Of a stretch of DNA of 64,000 bases, positions 54,901-64,000 are shown in pieces. The position numbers and the translations under genes were made by a program. Within the stretch, counting starts at the first letter, position 1. Each line of letters starts with the position of its first letter. The DNA comes from Azolla caroliniana (Eukaryota > Polypodiophyta), in assembly GCA_043228905.1 (NCBI GenBank), contig JBHGNT010000014.1:15624001-15688000 (forward strand), in the 5' to 3' direction. The notes beneath the pieces are model-generated. The model saw nothing but the letters and a program-made list of their open reading frames with translations. It was not told where the DNA came from and did not search any database.

Positions 54901-57900
54901 TATCTTTCCCAACATCTGTATCGGCAGACAACCTCTTCGAGTAGAAATTTGCAAACAGCTGATGCCATCTTATTTGCCAAGGCTCGTCCTTCCACTTGAT
55001 TTGTCAGGTCTTCTCTTGCCAGAACTAAGTACTTCATTTGTCCCACTCCCATCGGCATCAAGACCAGATCCACCATCCATTTGAAGTGTATGGTGAGCAA
55101 GTATGTCAACCGCAACTCATCACGATGACATATGTTCGAATGTACTTGGCAAGTTTCGTATGTGGACACGAAATGGAGTACATCTTTGTACATGCTTGGC
55201 CACCAGTACTTCTCCTTCAACTTTTCGAACATCCCCCATGTTCCTCTATGACCTGGCCAAGGACTCTCGTGGAATTCAATCATCATCGTCACTTGCTCTT
55301 CTTTCTTCACCACCACCCGATGTAGCATTGTTGTCCTTCTTTTTGGGTGTCTCCAGAGGAATCCTCCCTTCAAGAAGTATTGGTAAGCTTTCTTCCGGAT
55401 TCGTAGAACCTCCTCCTTCGTCAACGAAGCATCCGTCTCATTGTTCTTAAGAATCTGCCGATCAGTAACCACTCTCCTTCGTACTCGTCCTCGTTGAAGG
55501 CATGGAGGGTTAGCGTGTCCTTCTCTTTCGCCGAAAGTCGGGCCATCTTGAAGAAGTCAAGGGTGACATCTTCATCTTCCGAAACCATGTCACTTTCATT
55601 CTCAAATCTTGCCCTCAACAGCATGTCATCCATGGCATTCTTCTTCCCTGCAATATGGCGGATCTCTGGGTTTAAAGATTTGATATAGGCGATCCACCTT
55701 GGCATAGCTAGATTTGGTGTTGCACATCCTGAGATCATCCCGAGGATTGGGAGACAATCTGTCTCAATTATCACTTCCGACCCGATCACATAGTCTTTGT
55801 CCATCTTCATTGCAGACACAATACCCCAAAGTTCCCGCTTGACTTGGCCGTATCTTTGTTGTCGTTCGCTAAGAACCTTTGCTCCGAACCTGATGCCATA
55901 CCGCGCATTATCTTCTCCTTCTTGGTTGATGACCCACCCGATTCCGGTTGGGCTCGTATCTACAGTCACATAAATCGGCTTTCCTTTGGTATAGTCGGCC
56001 TTCCTTAGTGTCGGAGCTTCAAGAAGTAGTTTCTTCAATCTTCGCATCGCGTTTGTATGTCTGTCTCACCATTCGAACTTATTCTTTTCCTTAGCGATCC
56101 ATATAATGGCTCGACAACATGAGCAAAGTGTGGAATCCAGATATGATAAAACGCGCATGCTCCAAGGAACCTTCGAACCTCCATTTGGTTTACACATTCT
56201 TCTTTCATGTCCTGGTTCGAATTCACCTTGGATGGTGAAGGCTTTTGGCCGTATGCTCCACACACAAGTGACCTATCACCAAGATCTCCGGTTGCCCGAA
56301 TGCGGATTTTTCTCCCGTCTTTGGAGCACCTTCTCGCAATCTTTCATATGATCTGCGACGAACTTTTTACACCCTTCCTTATTTTTCCGATTCATCCTTC
56401 TCCTCATCCGAACATCCTTTTATCGGAATATCATCCAAGAATGGCATCGTGATGTCCGGGATGCAATCCTTCAAGACCTTGTTCATGGCATTCACCATAT
56501 GAGCCACCGAGTTTGTTGCACCTTGAGGTAAGGTACACATCCGCACGAGCTCGATCGAAGTCCTCGTGGTTGTGATGTCATGACTGTCGATCACCAACTA
56601 GAATTGGTCGTATCCAGAGTAGAGATTGCCAATGGAGTAGATGGACCGGCCCGCAAATGCTTTGGCAAATTCATTCACGCTCGGACCGATTCCAGAATTC
56701 CGAATTGTCACCTTGTTGACAGGTTGAAGATCTTGGATGAATCGCAATGATCCATTCTTCTTTGGCACCGTGAACCACCTATTAGAGTAAGGAGCATTCG
56801 ACGGTTCCAGAATTCCCATATTCACCTTCTCCTTTAAGAGCTCCATCAACTTCGGTAGGTGTGCTCTCGGAACCGGTATCGGTTTCAAATTCCAAGGTAC
56901 GTGCGGCACCGTGAAGATCACCATCGGCTCTATCGTCCTTGGATCAGCACATCCGATTTCTTGTGGGAAAAATGCGAAAGCCTTCCCATGTTTCTCAAGC
57001 ATGTCGCGAAACATTCGCTCTTCTTCAGGGAGGAGGAAATCCTCCCTTCCAACTCATAACTTTCCCTTCATCTCTTTGGTGAAGATATGACCTATCGTCT
57101 TCGGATCTCTTAAGCTTGGATCGTTTGTGACTTCCTTCATCTTTTGCCAGCTATCTTCCGGTAGCGGAACCGCAACTGGCTTGATCTTCTTATCCACTGT
57201 CTTATATTTTGTGTTGACTTCAACTTCCTCCATCAAGATGCCACGATAGTATTCATCGGTGATAGCGTACATGTTGACAGAGTTAACCGAAATCACGTGT
57301 TGATCGTGAAGATAACTCAAGTCCACGACGTCCTCGATTTCGCCGATGGTGTCATTAAATGAGGCTTCTTCCATAATATGAGTCACAGACTCTTCTTCTT
57401 CTATTATGTTTTCTTCTTTCAGCATCTTCTCGAAATCTTGTATCCGACGCTTGTCCTTCTTGTCAGGTAGTACTAGTTTACATGCGCCACTAGGTGTGAC
57501 ACATGTTGCTTCTCCTCACAATCCACGCGCTCTTCTTTCTTGTGGGGACTTGTGATCGCTCGGACTATTTGTGCCCCATGCTTCAATAGTCCGCTCTAAA
57601 AATCCGAGGATTCGCCTCCAACACTATCTTGATTTCTTTCATGATTAGCTCGCACCGCTAGGAATTGAACAAATCTTTGGTTGTCAAGACTCTTTATTCG
57701 AGCAAATGCCGCACCATTGTCGAACACTTTGGTTTCCATCCGAGATGATGTGATATACGGTTGTCCTAGGATGACAAGATGCGACGCCGATTCTTGCACG
57801 AAGAAGTGTTGATCCATCTCCACATCCCCGATCGCGACTTTAACATTGGGACAAGCTCCGTACAAGTCCTCCGTAGTCTTTGTTGCCACGCGAATCTTCC

Positions 57901-58680
57901 ATCCGTGATTTGTATTGATTGGCCATCTTCCTTTTTTGTAGAAGTCGATTGACATGAGATTGATCTACAAGTCGTGGTCGATCAAGGCTACCACGGTCTC
58001 TTTCTTCTCCCCGATCTTCACTAGTGTCTCCGTTGTCACTCGTGCCCAATGAGGTCGAGTATAGTGGTTGTCCACCATTTCTTCATCGACTTCATCTCTT
58101 GCTATCATTATGGCATTGCTTTTGCTTTTAGTGGCTTCTCTTCTTCTTCGTCCGATTGTTGCCTTTTTCGCTTTACAAGGTCCACAATCGTGTCATGGAA
58201 CTCCTTCTTCGTAATGCCGAGTAATTCCCTCAAGGACAAGGTCACATGGTTGTCAAGAACGCGTTCCTCGAGAATCTTCTTTAGGTCTGTCGTCTGCTCT
58301 ATGTCCGACCTTAGCTTATAGGTAGGCATATTCCTTGTCTTTCGAGCGGGATCTTTGATACCAATCTTCACGGGCCGAACCGTTTCTTCAACTCGTTTTC
58401 TCGACTCCGCTTTTCGGCTAGCGTCTCCTTCCTCCATTTGTAAAGATCGACTCGTTTCTGCATGTTCTTTCTTTTTCGCATTCCTTGTTTCATGTCTTTT
58501 TGATGGGCCTTGCTCTTCTATTCTTTTTCTCTTTTCTTCAATGAACAGCTCGTGGTTGTCGCACATCACTTCCATGAGTATGGTGTTGTCATCCACCGGA
58601 TCTGACCACCCGGTTATGCTTTGCACGCTTCGAGTATGGTATCGGCATGGGTTGGGTTGTAGTAGGCCATACAATCGTCC
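54901..58680 (-). pseudogene. G4 gag C-terminus, protease, RT, RNase H, integrase start
   Basis: Order on the minus strand: gag end 58674-58108 (SITGWSDPVDDNTIL). Protease about 58000-57596, where the site reads IDHDL-stop. Pre-RT 57425-57054. RT N-terminal part 57014-56598 (NGSLRFIQDLQPVNKVT, the piece missing from G1 and G2). RT catalytic part 56597-56379 (MPFLDDIPIKG). RT thumb and RNase H 56265-55421. Integrase H2C2 55472-54901. This is the only copy here that preserves the RT fingers, so it gives the family layout. Many single stops and shifts. Confidence 0.87.
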
Positions 58681-58690
58681 ATGTCGAACT

Positions 58691-58990
58691 TTAACTTGTT
58701 AACATGTCACAAAGGATTGTACATAATCTTTTACATCTCACTCCATATTGGGTTAAAAATTTGTCTCCAGATGTTGGTAAGTGTACAACGAATACCGCCA
58801 TGCCCCACCATCTTAAATCATGTTGTTCTTGGATTATCAATGCCTTAATTTTCCTTACATCATGTCCAAACAACTTATCATGTACCACTAATAAACCTTG
58901 TCGCATTCCAAGCAATTCATGGGCTGCACGTTGCATTTCGATACTCGAAATCAATTGTCGCGTATAGGGATCACTTGTTGGGTTTTTCAA
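58691..58990 (-). pseudogene. Possible gypsy integrase zinc-domain scrap
   Basis: Short open frame with KALIIQEQHDL and spaced His/Cys residues, loosely like the H2C2 domain before a gypsy integrase. Weak; could be chance. Confidence 0.2.
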
Positions 58991-59684
58991 ATGCCTTGTT
59001 GCAAAGAATCATCGGAAATAACCGAAATAGTGCAAGCATGAGGCATTCAACTTAAACCAACCTATACTTACCTGGCCTCAATTGGCCCTTCCCTGCCAAT
59101 GGAGGTTTCTTCTTACAGTTTTGGTAAACAACTAATTTTCTCAAGCACCATCTCATTATCTCAATAATCAATGTTTATATGTCTAATCATTAGTCCAATG
59201 ATAAATCCCACCTTAATTATGAAAAACACATCGGATGCCTTTCGCAAAATTCTTATTTGCAAATCAAATCGCAGAATCAATTGTGATTAGTTCTCAAAGT
59301 TGGATGTCCAACAAAGCTGGCCATTCAAATTAAAGCATGTGGGAAGGAAGGGAAACAAGGTATTTTGCAAAGTAATCTATTCTATCTACCCAAAGGCTCA
59401 AGAGTGTAGATAACAAGGTGTATAATACTGTCCATTAAACCCTCGAGAATTAAGGGCATGTACAAAGCATGGAGAACATGGTATCTTGACCTTGGTGCCA
59501 GCTACCCAAAACAAGGGATGACATTTTGCGTTTATATTGTACATAACAAACAAGGTGTAGTGTCAATGGTGTTGGCATTAAACCATCAAAACCAAAACAC
59601 ATCAATGGCGACAAGCTTTTCTTTGCTCATCACTAGCTAATGCAGAGCACACACTACACCGAAAAATTGGGTTTTGATTTTTTT
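58991..59684. other. AT-rich intergenic sequence downstream of the LHY-like gene
   Basis: No credible gene, RNA or repeat seen. It should hold the 3' UTR and polyadenylation region of the LHY-like gene, which ends at 59685. Confidence 0.5.
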
Positions 59685-62600
59685 TCACAAGAGGGGGCGC
59701 CGATATGGAACAAATCCAGACCTTGGACTGACAGTGAATTTAACCACTTTTCTATCATTGTCTTCTTGCACATGGAGGCTGGTACTTCCCGAGACCTCAC
59801 CTTCGTCCTCGACATATCTCGTTGGGAGTTCGCAAGTGATGCTATATTGACAATCTTTAGTTTGAACAGCTACAGTATCATCAACCATCAGCGTTGCATG
59901 GTTCTGACAAGGCAGTGTTCTTTGTACATGTTTGTCCATAATGGTTGCATTATTGGCCTGACAATCGCACACGGTCGGGAATGTTTGAGGTAGATTTTTG
60001 TTGTCAAACAGAGCTCGGAAAGCCTTGCGCCCCTGCATGCAATTTGCTAGTTAGTTACAAGAAGGAGAATGAGTGGTAAACAAACCCTACAACCTTAGCC
60101 CCGCTAGAAAGCGGCTACTTCTAGCTTCTGGTTTACAATGGAGTGTGCCATTTCTACTCCCCCCCAGTAGAATATAAAGCACAAGGTGAATGGTAACTTC
60201 TCAGTTTTGACTTGTTTTTCTCATATATTAGATGTGCATTGTATAACCCTCTTATTAGCAAAAGAGAAATGGTTATTAAGGAAGCACATGGTGAATGGTA
60301 ACTTCTCAGTTTTGACTTGTTTTTCTCATATATTAGATGTGCATTGCATAACCCTCTTATTAGCAAAAGAGAAAGGGTTATTAAGACAGCTCAAAGTATG
60401 TGAATACAAGAAAGAAAAGTGGTACGACTAAGGAACAAACTCTACCTCAATGCATGTATAGCTCCATTCTTAAAAAACAGAAAGGCAAAAAAATATAAAA
60501 GAGCAGGGGCAGTAAGATATTATATCATATTATTATTACCTCTTCTGAAACCTCTTTCCAAGAATCCATATCATGAGCAGAACCTTTAATTCGTTTCGGG
60601 TCTTCGAGGCTTCCTTGCTTACAATCTTTTTGCTGATGCCTTTTTCTTTTTTCTATTTCCTTGAACCTTATCTTAGGGCAACGACGTTCTGTACCGGAAT
60701 CCGCTTCTTGATGATGGTTCTTTTCAGAGGAAGCATCATTGTCTCTTATTGTAGTTTCAAGGTAGCTGGGCATCATTTCAGCTTCACTGAGATTACCTCC
60801 ATCCAATGGGGTGTTCGAACCACTCGATGATCCATCCCTCAATCTTTTGCCCCCATCTTCAAATTCGTCAATTGACGTGCAGTGGCTATGTTGTGCTTGA
60901 TCACTAGCATCCATCCCTGCATCACTCTCATTGACAGATTGCTCTATCAATATATTTTCTTCTTCATGAGTTTCCATATCATGAGGAGGGTTATCATCAC
61001 TGTCTTCTAAGTATCCATTCTTCTCTCCATGCTCTATGTCATCATTTTTTGCTACATCTGATAAGTTTTTGGTTTGCAATTCCTGTGCCATCACCTCATT
61101 GGGACATTTTATATTCTTCATATTAGGTGTTTCATACACATTAACAGAACTAGCTAGCTCTTTTTCACAAGAGTTATCAGTTGAAGAATTTTGCTTAAAA
61201 CCCCTTTGATCCAACCATGGTGCAAAATATCTCCCATCTGCATAAGATGGTAAACAATGGACCTCCTTGCTACTGATTGGAATGGATCCCTGAGATCCTG
61301 CCACTAATCCTGTCCAGTTTGCAACCATTTGCGCCATTGCTGCTGAATGGAATGGATGATTCATCATAGGTGAAGCTTGCATAAAAGGCCAACATGCCAT
61401 AGGGTTGGTCGGAACCATCTTTGCAGGGAAACCATGAGCTGTATACTGAGGCCCGAGAAATCCACTATAGTAGCGGAAAAGGTTTTCAATCCACACACTC
61501 ATTGGGTTGTTAGGGTTGTCTTCCTTAAGAAATTGTGAGCTCATTGAGGAACCATTGTCACCAAAAGAATCCACTTTACAATTTTCAGCTTGATTTAGAT
61601 TCTTACAATTCTCTGATATAAAGTTCCCCTCAAAGGCAGATTGAGAATCTTCAGCAGCACTGACTTCATTGGTAGAAAATTCCACAACTGATTCTTCTGT
61701 GGCATCTATGGTAGTGGTTCCTGAGTTATTTCCATTTTGGTGCAAGGGTAAAGATTCTTTTAAAACAGTCGGATTCCTTTGAACCCTTACAAATGGGGAT
61801 GGACCCTCATTGTGACACAAATTAACTATAGTAGCCTGTATATTGTGCAGCTGTGATATTCCATCTTCCTTGACTAAATGTCTCTTTGGGTTTACGGGCT
61901 TGTGCACAGGGGGGACGATGACTGTCTGGTCAAATAGGTTCACATCCAAGCAATGGCCCGTTCTAAGAGGATTCTGATGTGTAGTAATGGTGGCTGCATC
62001 CAGTTGAGAATATCGCTTATTGATGCATGGCGTATATGCTATAGACTTAAATCAATAAGTGGAAAATGATGTGATTAGAAGACAATATAGATATATAAAC
62101 CCTGAACTATAAAAAGATAATCGACAATTGAATAATGATGTTGGTACCTCAGGTTGCCTATTCACTTCTTCTACAGATGGATTATATCCCGCCTTTTTGG
62201 GATATGGATGACTCGGCTTCCTTTTGGGGCGTGGCGGTGGGAAATCGATATCTTCTACTTTCCCAGCTAAGTCTCCAGATGACACACCACGTTCTAGCTG
62301 TAGCATCCAACAAAAGGAGCTAGTGAAATGGTTGAGTACAGTTTAATACACATAATACTGCATATCTTAAGTACTGAATTCGATACATGAGAACAAGACA
62401 ACAGCACTGGAGCTCGGCTTGGCTCATTCAGAACAATCAGAAATATTCTTGGAACCCATTAAGAGAATGCAATTGCTGTCACAATGCATTCATGAATATT
62501 GGAGAGTAAGGCATGATTGAGGTCACACAATTCAAAATTGTGAATATAACTTGGCTGTATTCTGTGTCAAGGGTTATGCACTATTTGGTAGCTCTTTGGA

Positions 62601-63815
62601 CTCTACAACTTCATAATCACGATCATAACACGGCTTTTTTTAACTGCAAATCAGTTTGATGGATATTTACTCTTCCATGAGCAAACGTTCATTGATATTT
62701 CTTTTCCCACATTCAAACATAAGAAGAGCAAACTACCACCGAAATGACGATAGTTTTTTTGTGTGCAAAATATCAAAGCCATGGCCCTGAAAGCCCCATT
62801 CAGAAAGCCTGGTGGAAATTCAAATTAACAGATAATTTTGATCTTTCAGTCAAATATGGATGGAAAACCTTAGAGAAAAACTTTTGAGCATGACTTCGGA
62901 TTTGGACAGCAGTCTTGGTACCGATATGCTCTGCATGGAACATCAATGTATCGTTAATTTTTTGTATCTAAGCTTGTCCCTTGAATCAATAAGTATATCC
63001 CTTAAAGAGTAACTGCAAGTGAGTGAATGAATAAGTGCAAATTTAAGGCAGCCCTTTGAATCAATACATATATACCTTCATAAGATGAAAATAGTGTTGG
63101 ATTATAAATTAGGGAAGTGACAGGAAATGAGTGAATGAATGACTGCAAATCTAGTATATACAAGACGTGCACCTTAAGGAACATAGATTTATAAACCAAT
63201 TTTATGCATGGTGTGGACTATATTTGACAACTGTATGGCCATCAGAAAACCAAGTATTTAAGTAATAGCATATGAGTCACAACATTGAGTCTCTATCAAC
63301 CCTCATGAAAGTGATAAGCGAAGTGAAAAATAGAATATCTAAGAGAAAGGCCTTTCAAAAAACATATAAGCTTCATATTCATCATATAAAGAAAGAAGAT
63401 TGAGATTGATTGCCTCCCCTGATCCCCATGCCGTATGCTATTACTAAGACAACTAAGAACCTGAAGGAGAAATTGTAAAACAAATACCTTTGATTCTCCG
63501 CCATGCTCGTCCATAAAGTTTTAAGGCCTCAAGGAATTTTTTATGTTCATCTTCTGTCCATCTTTCCCTTTGTTTTGTTATAGTATATGGCTTCCTCACC
63601 TATGTATAAATAAATTAATCATTGACTAACTCCTTTTCTGAATCAGATGTAATAATGAAACATGTATTTCAGATGGAAACTTCACGCACTTTTAGATTAA
63701 CTTCATCTCCAGAGGATGAGACATCAGCAATAATCAATCTCTCACGTACTGGTAACTTCATACAATTGGTCGTGATCGATGATTCCATTTTCCACTGGTC
63801 TCTAATATCAGCAGG
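59685..63815 (-). CDS. LHY: CCA1/LHY-like circadian MYB transcription factor (758 aa)
   Basis: Coding exons on the minus strand: 63788-63690, 63599-63488, 62930-62869, 62297-62148, 62045-60540, 60032-59685. The first exon also has 27 bp of 5' UTR (63815-63789). All introns are GT/AG, phases agree, total 759 codons. Exons 2-3 encode the single MYB repeat ([20 protein letters not shown], then [14 protein letters not shown]), the SHAQKFF class. Exon 4 has [13 protein letters not shown]. The long exon 5 is low-complexity and acidic. Exon 6 carries [18 protein letters not shown] and ends SGFVPYRR, a C-terminus typical of CCA1/LHY rather than REVEILLE proteins. By family knowledge it binds evening-element DNA and represses clock genes such as TOC1 at dawn. 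The promoter is outside the window. Ortholog status (LHY, CCA1 or their ancestor) is not resolvable here. Confidence 0.9.
60178..60387. repeat. 105-bp tandem duplication in LHY-like intron 5
   Basis: Copy 1 60178-60282, copy 2 60283-60387, nearly identical. Located in the intron between exons 5 and 6. Confidence 0.92.
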
Positions 63816-63968
63816 CTGCAAATAAAACATAAATAGTAGCATGAGCACATCCTATCTCAATTAGCACATGTGGAAAAATGGTACCATCAGCAGGCTGCAA
63901 ATAAAAGATAAATAGTAGCATGAGTACATCCTATCACAATTAGCACATGCGAAAAAACGGGTATCACT
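63811..63968. repeat. 79-bp tandem duplication spanning the acceptor of the first visible LHY-like exon
   Basis: GCAGGCTGCAAATAAAA at 63811 recurs at 63890, and the flanking 79 bp match. Each copy contains, on the minus strand, TTTATTTGCAG followed by CCTGCTGAT, so the 3' splice site is present twice. Confidence 0.9.
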
Positions 63969-64000
63969 CACAAAGAGCAAAATTAAAGACTCTAGATCGA

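Larger units (their letters stand above)
46092..58680 (-). mobile_element. Gypsy G4, 5'-truncated, with chromovirus G5 nested inside
   Basis: 3' LTR 47279-46092 (minus), then internal sequence 47280-48136, G5, and 54901-58680. The LTR end abuts ACGT (46088-46091) in LINE B. The left purine tract is TTTGGTGGGGGTGGA. The coding sequence resembles G2 but is older. Gag starts only at SVQSITGWSDPVD, so the 5' LTR and gag N-terminus are gone. No matching duplication is seen at 58680. Confidence 0.85.

Noticed and set aside
59458-59640. Small plus-strand ORF of 60 aa
   Set aside because: No domain, repeat or codon signal; open by chance in AT-rich intergenic DNA.

Overview
This is a nuclear window from a land plant. 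The evidence is a spliced CCA1/LHY-type clock MYB gene at the right end, canonical GT/AG introns, Ty1/copia elements with Gag of the UBN2 type and initiator-Met-tRNA-like primer sites, a chromovirus, and LINEs. The dominant gypsy family has a reverse transcriptase box (FLDDIPIKG) and an integrase that I associate from memory with fungi and early-diverging land plants. A fern, lycophyte or other non-flowering plant is therefore plausible, but unproven.

Left part (1-7.2 kb): three unfamiliar genes. A partial plus-strand ORF with a Cys-rich motif runs off the left edge. On the minus strand lie a protein with an FCP1/NIF-like phosphatase fold whose catalytic motif is degenerate, and a six-exon gene (618 aa, all splice phases agree) with a coiled coil and a RING-like Cys/His domain. 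A palindromic minisatellite built on TAGCTAATTAGCTA fills the last intron of the six-exon gene. Smaller clusters of the same motif lie upstream of that gene and downstream of the FCP1-like gene.

Middle part (7.2-58.7 kb): a deeply nested retrotransposon nest. My reading of its history: one old copia element (minus) has its 3' half at 10.7-14.45 kb and its 5' half at 39.7-43.1 kb. It was split by gypsy G3, then solo LTR S, then gypsy G1. Copia C landed in the 5' LTR of G1 (TSD GGAAA), copia D in its gag (TSD CGAAG), and gypsy G2 in G3. A short LTR element with almost no internal region sits in the copia RNase H domain. LINE copies of one family flank this nest in inverted orientation. To the right, gypsy G4 (minus) abuts LINE B and carries a nested chromovirus G5 (TSD GCCAC). 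Copia D is the best preserved: a 1357-residue polyprotein interrupted by one in-frame TAG. G1 and G2 are internally deleted in different parts of pol. Two gypsy LTR types contain a tRNA-like sequence in antisense orientation.

Right part (59.7-63.8 kb): a complete-looking CCA1/LHY-like coding region of six exons (758 aa) on the minus strand, with its 5' UTR continuing past the window edge. All gene and element boundaries were read by eye; no alignment or database search was possible.
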